Assembly: GCA_949710005.1 (NCBI GenBank)
Contig: OX453285.1
Location: 27,379,502-27,443,501, forward strand
Origin: Ricordea florida
Taxonomy: Eukaryota; Cnidaria; Anthozoa; Corallimorpharia; Ricordeidae
Direction of reading: 5' to 3'
Length of the DNA: 64,000 nucleotides
The notes beneath the pieces are model-generated. The model saw nothing but the letters and a program-made list of their open reading frames with translations. It did no database searches and had not been told where the DNA came from. A program made the translations under genes and the position numbers. This document shows, one piece after another, positions 1 to 23,368 of the stretch; position 1 is the stretch's first letter; every line of letters begins with the position of its first letter.

Positions 1-339
1 CAATATCTCCCTCTACCCAAGTATGAATGGTCATCAGAGTTAGAATCCTGTGATTTAACCCTATGGTAGACATGACCCATTGATGGACTAGCATCCCATC
101 CGGGGTGGGGTGGGGAAGTGACAATACTCCTGGAGAAGCATGTGTGCTTCAGGCTTCTTGAACCAGCATGCTTCACTATCCGTGTGTGCATTTGTCAACC
201 AGTACAGTATCCACTGGATACCCTTGGTTTCGCTAGTTTACAAATAAGGCGAGAGAAGGACCTGACACTAAATTTTCGGGATGATATTGAGTCCAATAAC
301 TGGTTATCACACTTTGTAAACAATGATGTCTAAAGCCCA
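1..339. other. No gene recognised; probable old repeat at left edge
   Basis: No coding exon is supported here. The stretch around 75-160 (a G-rich run followed by an AATACTCCTGGAGAAGCATG-type sequence) looks like the body of an interspersed coral repeat, from general familiarity only. No ends or target duplications can be defined because the window begins inside it. Confidence 0.25.
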
Positions 340-1533
340 TTAAGCTCTTTTAGAGGAAAAGACTTCCTTCCCTTGAGCTGTTTTTGAAAAGAACAGGTTT
401 ATGCAATTGCTGCTGCCCTTTTGAACAGTTAGTCTTTTGAACCTGAAAGTCGCGACCTGAGAGAAACTCTCTGCTACTACTAATCGCTCCCTAATTTCTT
501 CCTCTTGTAGTAGCTGTACACCATCCTCACTTGGAAGTATTAGAAGCAAGGGACTAAAAAAAACACACTCCTGTTAAGTATTACATTCTCAGTGCTTTTC
601 AATATACAGGCAAGCTAAATATAATGCATTTGTAGCTTTGATTTAATTCACATGAAGAAACCATCAAATATCACTTGCAACGCCACATTAAATCGCTAAA
701 CTTAGAGGGTCCAAAAAAGGCTTTTCAAATCCCGCATCGCGCCACTATTTTCCGTTCCATCCCGCCATCCCGCCTCAACAAACATTTGCATGCCAATGCC
801 GCCTGGTCAAGCCCAAGCTGCTATATTTCACCGTCTTATCTCAACCGATAGACAATTTATAGCCCACTTAACAATAATGATAATGTACTCTAATAAAGGC
901 AAATACTTGGGCATATTTAACGCGCGGCTTATTGATCCAGGCCGATTATAATGTAAATGAATACTGTGTGACTCTTAACTTGAGCTAAATTATCGTCCCG
1001 CCTATGCTCGTCCCATTTCCTATCCCGCCTACGAAAAGGAGCATATCCCGGTCCCGCCGTCCTATTTTCATCCCGCATCCCGCTAATAAAATTTCTGTCA
1101 TCCCGCATCCCGCCTCCTCTCATCCCGCATCCCGCCAAACCTATGTTGGACCCTCAAATTATGGCAGCGGAAGACATTTAAATTTCCAATCTATGCAAAG
1201 CTTTAGAAAATGGGTAAATCAAACGAGTTGATTAAGTAAGTTATACCACCGTAAGGTAAAAAGGAGGTGCTGACGTTTCAAGCGTTAGCCCTTCGTCGGA
1301 GCCCATTAGCGCTAAACCAGGGTTTCTTTTCCTCTTGTACAGTTCTTTAGAAACTATCCCCACAATATATGCAAAGCTTTACCCGGCTTTCTCGCTGATT
1401 TCACCATTCGCTCTGCTTCTCTTAAGCCCGAAATAATGATAACTCCTTGCATTTCTATGAGACCAAACATGTATACATAACTAGCCATACTTCGAGGAAA
1501 GGACTTGAAAAGTTTCAAAAACTGCTTATATTC
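340..1533 (-). CDS. Possible exons of an unidentified minus-strand gene
   Basis: Two coding-like stretches on the minus strand. The 3' one (553 down to 340) follows a good acceptor (poly-T then TAG) and stays open for 70 codons to a TAA; it includes SEDGVQLLQEEEIRERLVVA and ends in FFSKTAQGKEVFSSKRA. The 5' one (1533 down to 1383) follows a CAG acceptor, contains MASYVYMFGLIEMQGVIIIS and ends at a possible GTAAAG donor. The amino-acid composition looks coding. Joined directly, however, the phases do not match (phase 1 donor, phase 2 acceptor), so a middle exon is missing, the gene is broken, or the two are unrelated. Between them lie a TIR element (705-1155) and a fold-back family fragment. 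I do not recognise the family. If real, it would run head-to-head with the KDM7-like gene. Confidence 0.3.
705..1155. mobile_element. TIR element rich in CCCGCATCCCGCC repeats
   Basis: The left end AGGGTCCAA and the right end TTGGACCCT are inverted copies. The interior carries many reiterations of the short motif ATCCCGCATCCCGCC, clustered at both ends (about 735-775 and 1000-1135). There is no coding capacity beyond shadow reading frames of the motif. It behaves like a non-autonomous DNA element; no clear target duplication is visible. Confidence 0.5.
1225..1310 (-). repeat. Fold-back family fragment (copy 1)
   Basis: Contains GTAAGTTATACCACCGTAAG, then the GGAGGTGCTGACGTTTC block and a GCGTTAGCCCTTCGTCGGAG block. 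The same string recurs at about 16071-16220, 22545-22615, 33190-33260, 46075-46165 and 51712-51985. Read on the minus strand the core is CCGACGAAGGGCTAACGC followed by TTGAAACGTC. Single-armed copy, no partner arm nearby. Confidence 0.6.
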
Positions 1534-1566
1534 CTGGAAAATATGGCCTCTCTACTTACAGATCAA

Positions 1567-1994
1567 GGCCGGGTAGTTCGAAGCAGGGTTAAGGTAACCC
1601 AGGGTTAGTGCGAAATTTAAATGCAGATATGAGCGGCCCTGTTAGGGGTAAATTCCGACAAGCGACATGGCCTTGAAACGGCGACATGAAGGAGCTGAAA
1701 TGACGACGAATGACGAGCCGCTCACGCGAAATTACGACAGCGACCTGCGACCTTCAGAAATTGCGACGTGAAAAGGTTTGAGACTCACCATAAAGAACCC
1801 CCCTAACTGGGCCTCATATGAGAGCTTAAAAAGCGCATTCTGCATAATTCTTTTAGAATACAATCTGATGATTGCATGCTCTAAAAAAAAAAGAGAAAGT
1901 TATCGGAGAAATTGCTTTTTAACAAGAGGAAAAGAAACCCGGATTAACCTTTAACCCTGGTTTAGCGCTAATTTGCCTTCGAACAACCGGCCCC
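1567..1994. mobile_element. MITE immediately upstream of the KDM7-like gene
   Basis: Imperfect terminal inverted repeats: left GGCCGGGTAGTTCGAAG and AGGGTTA; right, in inverse, GGCCGGTTGTTCGAAGG with TTAGCGCTAAACCAGGGTTA. The right end stops about 70 bases before the ATG at 2065, so the element probably forms part of that gene's promoter or 5' leader. A piece of the same family (ATTAGCGCTAAACCAGGGTT) is also seen at about 1306-1325. Confidence 0.5.
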
Positions 1995-2034
1995 AAGATG
2001 CAAGTTTTATTTTTAGAACGAGGCTACGCCGTCA

Positions 2035-2042
2035 TGACGTCA
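2035..2042. promoter_or_regulatory. Palindromic CRE-like site TGACGTCA
   Basis: The perfect 8-bp cAMP-response-element palindrome TGACGTCA lies 22 bases upstream of the KDM7-like start codon, just beyond the upstream MITE. CREB/ATF sites commonly lie close to promoters. No expression evidence is available; a second TGACGTCA lies deep in a TBC1D30 intron near 24854, so chance is possible. Confidence 0.35.
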
Positions 2043-2064
2043 TATCTTGTCAAAGGGAAACAAC

Positions 2065-14011
<11,947 letters not shown>

Positions 14012-15189
14012 TAGCGCGATAAACAAGTGAACAGAAGAAGACAGAAAACCATTGCTAGACATGGTTTAAAGCTCACAATTAACTTAAACACATAATTTAT
14101 ACTTTTGCTCTTAAGAGGCTCGATTGTCATTTGTAGTGCAATGTATATTTTTTCAAATCAATCTCAGCGCAATTTACTATTGGTTAACTTATTAGAACGC
14201 GGAATCGTCATCAATCAAATTTTAAACCTCAATGGTCATTAAATATTATGAACAGCAACTTATTTACTGAGGTCTCAAAGAAACAAAATTAAAGGAAACG
14301 CCCCTCTACTCCCACTCAAAAAAAAGTTTCTAAAATCAATTTTCTTAAGAGTTTTCGTACCTTGCTTGTGGATAAAAGCTTTAGAAGCACACTGGATGTT
14401 TGGTTCAGTGTTACATTGGTCACTTCCATCCATGGTTTGTAACGTCAGCTAATTCAATTGGTTTTCTTATAAAATAATGGTCTCAGGTTTGTTATGTTTT
14501 TTTCCCATAGATGAAAACTTCAAAATAACAGCAACAACAAAGCCTTTCTTAAAGTGTCTTAAGTATTTAGCTTAGTAGCTGTTTGGGGACAAAGTTCGCT
14601 GATACATTGTAATTCTTGCTGGGCTTTTTTTCTCGGCTAATCAGCGAGAGAGAGACACATTAAACCCGATAAAAAGTATATTTTAATATTTAAATTGTAT
14701 TTATTACTCTAGTATTTATAATTGTCTGATTCAGCACGTGTGATTTGTGCAAAGAAATGACTGCTTACATTTATGCATAGCTTTTAAGTTTACCTGCCTT
14801 TCGCATGGTTTTGTCGTTTGAAAGAATTTTCCCCTTTTACGCCAAAATCGAGCAAGTTGTCCTTGCAGCTTTGAAATAAATCAAAATTTGTTTGATAGAC
14901 TGTGTTTTCAAGTTTACTTAGTTATTGGAGTAGAAAAGGTTTTTGGCGGAACTGTAGGGACATGATGACTGGAAATGTGCGCAAACCAAATTGAAAAGTC
15001 TCATATTGAGTTTAGCTGGGTTTCAACGCCGTTTGCTGCGCGTTCGAGATGTCCCTTGAAACTTTCCTTATCAAAGTAGAATACTAATTAACGCATAGGC
15101 TTGGTCAATTTAGAAAGGGAAGTTAAAAAAAAATACGAAAAGGCGGGGTCGCTGCCAGCAATCCCGAACGCACATTATCGACCACTAGG
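14012..15189. other. KDM7 3' UTR and intergenic sequence
   Basis: No exon on either strand. A candidate poly(A) signal AATAAA lies at 14875-14880 on the plus strand. The rest is AT-rich with no recognisable repeat ends. Confidence 0.4.
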
Positions 15190-15370
15190 GGTGCGTTTCT
15201 TTGGGATGATTTGAAACAGGATCACTGATCCAAGGTCACTTGGATCACCGTGCATCAAAGGAACAGAAGAATCCACTCTTGGAAAGGGTTTTTCGCTTCC
15301 TTTCATGCACCATGATCCAAGTGATCTTGGATCAGTGATCCTTTTTCGTATCATCCCAAAGGAACGCACC
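15190..15370. mobile_element. Fold-back element with about 75-bp arms
   Basis: GGTGCGTTTCTTTGGGATGA at the left is matched in inverse at the right end (GGTGCGTTCCTTTGGGATGA). The arms continue through GGATCACTGATCCAAG and CACTTGGATCA on both sides. A diverged relative lies at about 7240-7408. Intergenic between KDM7 and TBC1D30. Confidence 0.8.
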
Positions 15371-16070
15371 TTTTGTTAGGCCGCGGCATGGCAGGATAAT
15401 TGTGTACTCATTGCATGCGTCTCGCACGGGAGGTCGATATTGCTTTAAGTCTAAAGTAGCACGCAATTTGATTATCCAGACATTTCCTCCGGGTTGGTTA
15501 TATTTTATTGATTTTGTGTTGTCACGGTGATAATTTATACTGTTTGCCAATTGTCACGAAATTGTCGATTAGGGACATTTGGGTCGAGAGGTTTGTACAG
15601 CAGGCAAATCATTGCTGCCCTGCTTGTGGGTCTTAACATAGTATTGATATTTCAAGTATTCTTCAATCTGTTAGGCCGCGTTTTTGTTTTCTAGTATTTC
15701 GATATTAATTAATGTAACTTTTCCGCTTCTTGAGGGTCCTTTAGTATCCTATCTAACCAAAACTGATTCCTCGTTCCCTCATTTGCACTCAGTGTAAGTT
15801 GGCAACCGAAATAGGGCGGTTTCCTGTTAGAATCAGCATCACAGTGAAAAAGAAAATTCCGCTGCGTTATGGGCATTTGAATATACACAAATATATAAGA
15901 AATATAACAACGAACGTGTAGAATCCTGTAAGCAAAGGGGCGGCCTTCCTTGGTTACAAAAAACGGAGAAAACAACTTGGAATTTCCAAGTATTGTGGGG
16001 ATAGTTTCTAAAGAAACTGGTGCTGCGTCGGTGGGAAGTTGAAACACAAGAAAATGGGTAAATCAAACGA
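15371..16070. other. Intergenic, partly fold-back-family flank
   Basis: No gene seen. From about 15990 (GTGGGGATAGTTTCTAAAGA, AACACAAGAAAATGGGTAAA) the sequence is shared with 51715-51790, so it belongs to the longer form of the palindromic family that follows. Confidence 0.4.
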
Positions 16071-16220
16071 GTTGATTAATTAAGTAAGTTATACCACCGT
16101 AAGGTAAAAAGGAGGTGCTGACGTTTCAAGCGTTAGCCCTTCGTCCGACGAAGGGCTAACCCTCGAAACGTCAGCACCTCCTTTTTACCTTACGGTGGTA
16201 TAACTTACTTAATCAACTTG
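16071..16220. repeat. Fold-back family, palindromic copy (copy 2)
   Basis: Near-perfect inverted repeat: GTTGATTAATTAAGTAAGTT at the left is matched by AACTTACTTAATCAAC at the right, arms about 70 bases, axis near 16144. Each arm carries the TACCACCGTAAGGTAAAAAG and GGAGGTGCTGACGTTTC blocks. The plus-strand core CCGACGAAGGGCTAACCC then TCGAAACGTCAGC resembles a hammerhead ribozyme core (see findings). Confidence 0.75.
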
Positions 16221-17319
16221 GAATTTCCATCTGGATCCATACGTAAAACAATGTTTAAAACTGAAGTTTGGTTAGAGCTTTACATGAAGATAATCTTTAT
16301 AAGTATTTTTCTAACTCACGCTTTTGCGTAATCCGTTCCTTTTCCTTTATAAACCACGTGTGAATAGGCTACTGTACAAACAAAAATTCCCCTTTGACTT
16401 TTACAGAAAGAATAACTCTTACCACGAACTTCAAAGTCTCGTGGGGGTTGCTAACATTGTCAACATAAGCTACAATACATGCATGTCAAGAGAGTTCGAA
16501 CTCAACAGCGTCAGGATCAAAGCTGCACCGAGGTAGTTGGTTTCTAAGCGACCAACCTCTGCGGAAAACGTTTCTGCGTAAATGGCGTGATATCGGATGA
16601 CTGCGATCCACCTGCATAACAATGCAACAATTTGGAGAAAAGAAAACCGACATTAAATCTCTCCAATATTAATGCTGATGAAGCTCTCTTGGTTCCAGTG
16701 TTCACTTTAGTTTGCTTGTATTTTTCGATTCTATTCGAAATGTTTTCCCAAGCTCTTTAATGCTTGATCACTAAACGAGCTGTTTTGGGTATGTTTTCTA
16801 AATTCCCACAGTACATCCTCTTTCAGAATGGTGATTTCAATTTATTGTTGTAAAAATAAGTACCCCTGCTATCCCTATTAATCGGATTACTGTTGCATAA
16901 AAACTGTAATAGTTTCTCCACTCCTGAAGGGCTAATAATTTTAAATTCGCGACTTATATGGTATATTTATCTTTAAACGTTGAGTAGATTAGACAAATAA
17001 CAGTACTTTAAATAAAATTATTTCTTTTTTGCGGCACAGCAAGATCATTGATCAAATGATAATTTCTCTCATCCCAACCGTGATTATATTTTATATGGGA
17101 CCTAACCCCGCTGTGAAAACAATTTGTACGATTCTTTTTTATCCCGTCGTCATTTGACTGAAGTATTCCCTTGAAAGTTAAAACTATTTAAGGTGTGAAA
17201 ACTTTAGAAAGGGAGAAAAGTAAAAGCTAATTTTGGCGTCATCTTGTTTTGTAAACAAAGGCTGAACTGTGGCGATTCATTAGTCGCGCGCGACCAATGA
17301 TTCAGATGGATGTCAGCGG
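16221..17319. other. Intergenic, presumed TBC1D30 promoter side
   Basis: No exon, tRNA or repeat ends recognised. AT-rich; the last 100 bases contain a GC-rich GTCGCGCGCGACC palindrome (about 17282-17294), just upstream of the TBC1D30 start. Confidence 0.4.
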
Positions 17320-20300
17320 ATGACGAACATGGCGGACCTAGAAGCTGACGAAGAGTCAGATTTTGAACGGCAAGGAAGCACAGAACGGGAAAGTTTGAGC
17401 ACTGAAAGTAGTTATGACGAAAGTCCTTTAAGCCCAAGAAGTATTGACTCAGATTGGAGCTTCAACGGGAATGAAAATTTTGCAAACGGATTTGATCCTG
17501 AGAAGTACCGAAGGGACCTGATCAACGCTGAGAAAAAGGCTTCTATAGTAGACTGCCTGTTGTTTGAAATTTATGACCATTATCACTGTAGAGACTCTGT
17601 GGATAGCGATAATGTCACAGAGTGTTCTACTACTTCTGGAAGTTTCTATGGAGGTTCATTTGACCTTGAGGAACGAGGAGAAAGTTGGACTCGTGGTGAG
17701 CTCCAAAGCAAAGGTAGAAAGCCAGTTAAAACCTCAGCAGATATATACAACATGGAACATTGCATTAATTTTGATTTTAACTCGCTGAACAACACCACTC
17801 AAATACTCGCTGATTTTATTCATAATCCAACAAATGAAGTTGTGATCGCAAGACTCGAAAAAAAATATTAGCCCTTCGGTGCCTTATATATATCGTGTTC
17901 GTACACGAATCCGTTGGATTTTGTTTGTTATATAATTCAGTTAGCTTGAGTTCATCGATACTGCCGTTACCACCGTTTTGTCTTTTACATTTTAACATTA
18001 TAGTTTTAAGGAAAGTCTTACAGGTGATGCATATGATGATAGTCCTTTTTAGACTGGTGACTTCGCTTCTTGTTTTCCCCGTTTTATGTACACAGATACG
18101 GATGAGTTACGAGTTATGGCCAAAGAAATGCGAACTCGAATTTCCATGCTTTCGACAAAGTTGGTGAAACAGCTGAAGCGAAGGGACAAACACGCTTACA
18201 AACTTCAGCGAAACTTCGATGTTTTAACGGCCATTCTACAAGCGGTGTCCTTAAAAAGACGTAAGTTGGTCCCTACAGAGCGAACTTAAGTTTGCTCATA
18301 CCAAATTTAGTAAGTGTGGATTTTGGAGTACCGTTTCAATTTATAGACTCGTTTGAGTCAGCAAGGAAGTCGAAAGGAAAGAAGTCTTGGACAAATTTAG
18401 CCGAACCATCATCATATCCAGAAGGAAATTGTCAGCTGTGATGATTGTGTATGTCGTGGAAACCGTACAGTTTGTAGCCCCCTCAGGTCTACAGTCTTTT
18501 GAAATGCAAATTATTTGACGTATAAATTTCGTATTTTTATAACAGCAACGTTATTACAAGTAGCTCTTTGAATCATTGATGGTTGTCTTTATATCGACCT
18601 GAATTCGTGGTATATGTTTGGGTGCTCCTTTTTTGTTCATATTGTTTCCACAGTAATTTCTTAGGATTTGAATCATTGATGATTTTCTTCATATCGACCT
18701 GAATTCGTGGCATATCTTTGGGTGCTCCTTTTTTGTTCATAATGTTTCCACAGTAATTTCTTAGGCCCTATTCAGATGCCGTTCCACTCATGTGCCGAAC
18801 TTAATTGAATTAGATTCAACTTTGGAGCGACATTGGTGTGACAGCTGATTCAGACGGCATACCGTGTGTCGAACCTAATGTGTATTTATATAAGGAGAGG
18901 GCATTATACATTTATACATTGTCATGATGAATGCATTTGGATCAGCACATGAGAAGAGCGCTGTATGAATCAGTTACCACTCCAGTGCCTAATAATACAG
19001 CAGATGTTGAACTTAACAACGTTGCCGCACCAAATTAAAAATGCTGTACTGCACTGATTCAGATGCCGCTCTCTTGCTGGACTTACTTCATCAGTTAGGT
19101 TTGGCACATGAGTGGAGTGGCATCTGAACTGGGCCTTACTCATTCAACTGCGGTGGAGAGATTCCTATGCGAAAATATTTGCATATGTGGATACAAAGAC
19201 AGTGCTAAGTAATATGCTGATCTGCACTGCCTGGGAGTATCCTCTTTGGATTGTGCTAATCCCACAATTTTTTATGCATTCAAAGTTTACAACCAGTTCT
19301 TCATTCGATTGATGACAGAAATTTGATCTAAATCTTTGTAAAGTGTCCCCTAGTAACACCACAGGGGACAGAGAAATGGAGATGTCTCTGATTTTCAATC
19401 AACTACTCGTAATAGACTATAATTTTTTTAGCCATGTTAGTCAATCGGATTGGAGGTTTCCTATGTCTTTGGTCATACATGTGCATGTAAGTGTGTTTGT
19501 GCTAAGTTGTGTTATGAATAGCAGCAGTACAGCTTTACAGAACTTTAGAGTTGTCATAGTCATGTAAAATAGAAAAAATCTCTAATTGGGGATAATCAGG
19601 TCAGTTAGGTGATTGCTGTGATTCTTTTCCGCTGTAGGTGTGGATACAAAAATCAGATTCTCATTCATTCCTCAAAATGGAAAGAAAGCCTTCAGACATG
19701 TAAGTTATGAGTACTCACTCCACGTATCACACTCAGGTTAAATACTTGGTTTCAGTTGATTGAAACATATTAATTCTCCTTTCTGTCATGTGATAGTGGT
19801 TGGCTGCATTTAAGGCCATTGCTCGTCTTAAGGAAGGTGTCCCAGCGCAGTGGAGAAAAAGAGTGAGTTAATAAGTGAAATATTTACTGTTAAACTCATT
19901 TATATATACCTGCAGTATAGTACCGCTCAAACGCAAGGTACCACCTCTTTTCTTGTTTCTCACAAGATGCATCTCTTTTCTCTTGATACACTTAACAAGT
20001 TTCATTTCTCTTGAGGCAGGTCTCATTTTTTGTGAGAACTGTTGAAGCTGCTAGTATGGCATAATATTATGTATCTTACTCCCAAGAAACAGGTGCATGT
20101 GTACCAAACATATATTTGACAATTATTCTCAGAGATCAAGGTGAATAGTGGCAGAATATTTACCAAGCTGCAAAGTAGTGAGGTAAATATTCCTAAAGCC
20201 ACTATTCACCAAGATTGAAGAGAATAATTGTTTTAGTATATACCAATGAAGAAACCTCAGTAGGGAGATTAAACAAACATGATGACGACACCAAGGATAG

Positions 20301-23300
20301 TGTAATTCGTATGACAAAGAGACTTACCAGACTTTATTTTGCACAAACAGTTTTATTGTGTCAATCATTGGTGCTATTGTTTGTCCTGCCCTGGTCAATG
20401 TTGGAAGTGTTTTGTGTAATTTCCCTGGGTGGGAAAACTTCTTTGAGCAAGCTGTAAAGTGAGCAGTGACGGCGGCCATAATTATTTCGGTACCTTGGAT
20501 GTCATTTTGTTTTCTCTCCAAGTAAAAAACTCACTGGCGTAAGGATTATCCAGAAGCTCTTACATTATTCACCTCCTAGGAGGTGGATAGTATTGAATAT
20601 CCAGAGGTGGAGAGCCAACCAGGTTGGTCAAAATGCCAAGGTTGCTGAGTTGATATATACCGGTACTAATATCTGGTGATCTTTTGTGCTAATTTGAGTT
20701 AGTATGGTATGTAAGTATAAGATAAAAAGTGTTATTTTATTAATTTAATCTAACCTCTTATCATCTTACAAGACATGGAAATAGATATGAAAATAGATAT
20801 GGAAATAGAGCAAGTTATTGGATTTCTATTCTAAGAGTGCTTTAGATGAATATTTCTGACTTGTGTTTGTGAAATTCTTCTTCAGCTGTGGCTGTGTCTG
20901 GCAGAAAGTAAGCTCAGAGATCTGGATTGGGAGAAAACAGCAAAATTCTGTTTTAATGAGAAGAGTAATCCAGACGATGATGAGCTAGGATCGCAGATTG
21001 TGAAGGTACTGTGGGAAGGAGTAGCCCAAGGAATATGTTTTCCAGTTAAGCTGCATTCCCCAAGCAGCCACAAAATTAAATTTGTGCTGTTAGTAGAATT
21101 CATTTGTATTTTGTTTGAGGCCATGAATTTTACAAGCAACTGAGGCCCTTTGTACAGTGTACCAGTGTTTCTAGTGTACTTTGTAAATGCTTTGAGCCCA
21201 GGCGGAGTATTGACGGTTGTTTTTCAAGTTCAATCATCCTGGTGTAGGCAATTTTGATGAGAAATGACATTGATTAATGTTTCAACAACCTGAGTGGAAG
21301 TCATCATCAAGTGACTGTAATGTTTTCTTCTCAAGATTATTCATATTTTACCTCATGAATAGCTTTTAGGCACATGTGTGTGCCATGGTGGTCACTGGGA
21401 ACATATGCCTTATTGTACAGTGGAGGAATCTATAAGCTTGTTTTTATGTACCTGCTTTGGCAGTGTAAAGCATGCACAGTAGGAGTATTGCTACCTCCTT
21501 CTGGATGGGATGGTAGTCCCAGGGTAACAGAGTTCCCCCTTATTGGTATAAACTATTCGTCTGGTTGGAGAAATGCTTTATTTTTTGTCAGTATGTATTG
21601 TTTTCATTTTCCATTTTCATGATAAGTCATAGCATTTAACATTTTATGTCAGGATCTTCATCGGACAGGCTGCAGTTGGTTTTGTGGCCAGGACACACCT
21701 GAAGAAAGAGCCTCCTTAAAGCGTGTTCTGTTAGCTTATGCTAGACGCAACAAGGCTGTTGGTTATTGTCAAGGGTTCAATGTAATCGCTGCATTGATTC
21801 TTCAGGTCATGGAAAGGAATGAGGAAGATGCACTGAAGGTTCTATTCTTGTGTTTCCTTCTGTGGTCTTTTGCTTTTCTTACACACTGCTATATTGTAAC
21901 CAATTTTTTAGCCAGTTTCAAAGAAAGATTTTATGACCATTATAAAATTAATTAAATCCAGATCAACTTTTTTTTATCATAAGCCAAAGATAGAAACATA
22001 TGCTTTCTTGGTTGTGGAGCTGTTTGTAAATAGATACTGTATAATTGTAGTTTTTGAAGACACAACAAATTGGATAATCAAATAAATTGATACAGGGCTA
22101 AAAATTAACTCCATTGATTGGTGGCCAGTCAGGCCAGTTTCCTTGAATTCTTAGTGGCCCATCCCAAAATGAAGTAGCCCTCGATTTTTTTTGATGGTCA
22201 CGTGGCAATCACAAAATCAAAATGGTGTCTATAGTTGTGAGTGTGGATCGCTCATGAAATCACTGTTAAAACGGCTCGGAATTTCCACTTCAGAACTAAA
22301 AAATACACTAAGATGGATAATTTGAGAGTCCAGGCAAATAAACGAAGAGAAAGGTAGTTAATTAAACTACATATTGAGTTTTATTTTGAACTTTGTACTT
22401 CGCATAATTTACGTTGCAACTTTTCGAAATTTTGTAGTATAGTCGCACATCGGGCATTCAAACCTTAACTTTTGGTGGCCCTGGTCAGTTTTAACTCGCC
22501 ACTGGCGACTGTGCGACCACCAATTTTTAGGCCTTATTGATAAAATAAGTTATACCACCATAAGGTAAAAGGGAGGTGCTGATGTTTCGAGCATTAGCTC
22601 TTCGTCAGAGTGAAGGGTTTTGAAATCAGTTTTTGAAGAGTACAGCAAAACTTGTCTTAAACACCATGTTTTCAAATCCTTAGTAGAATGCATAAGGTCT
22701 ACATGTGTGTTTGTAAAACAATACCAATTGTCAATTAGAGATGTGTCGACACTTGTGGATACATTTTGAGCATGTACTATTTGATTTGTATTGCTGATGG
22801 CTTCATTTTTGTAACAGGTTATGATCTATGTCATTGACCATGTGCTGCCCACGAACTACTTTGCTAACAACCTGAGAGCATTATCTGTGGACATGGCAGT
22901 GTTGCGTGATCTTATGAGGACAAAACTCTGCAGACTTTCCAGACATCTGGATAATTTACAGGCGCAGGCTTTGTCTCAGAATGGATCAAACTCTATGTAT
23001 GAACCACCACTTATCAATGTTTTTACCATGCAGTGGTTCCTGACATTGTTTGCAACTTGTTTACCAGAGGAGACAGTGTTACGAGTGTGGGACTCGATAC
23101 TGCTGGAAGGATCTGAAGTGTTACTTAGAGCTGCTGTAGCCATCTGGGGTAAATTGGGGGGGTAAGTATTGAAATCAAGACAAACCGGTTTTTATTTCCT
23201 GTAGTTATTGTATTAGTTAGAACTTTGGGGGTAGGGGAGGGGAGAGAGATAGAGAGCAGAAGTGAGCAAGGAGAGCTGCTCTCTTTTTCCCTCAGCTTTC

Positions 23301-23323
23301 TCTTACTTATCTCAAGTGATTAC

Positions 23324-23368
<45 letters not shown>

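Noticed and set aside
929..1138. Opposing reading frames with a GGGMR/HPAS pattern
   Set aside because: Translation of the CCCGCATCCC motif in a MITE.
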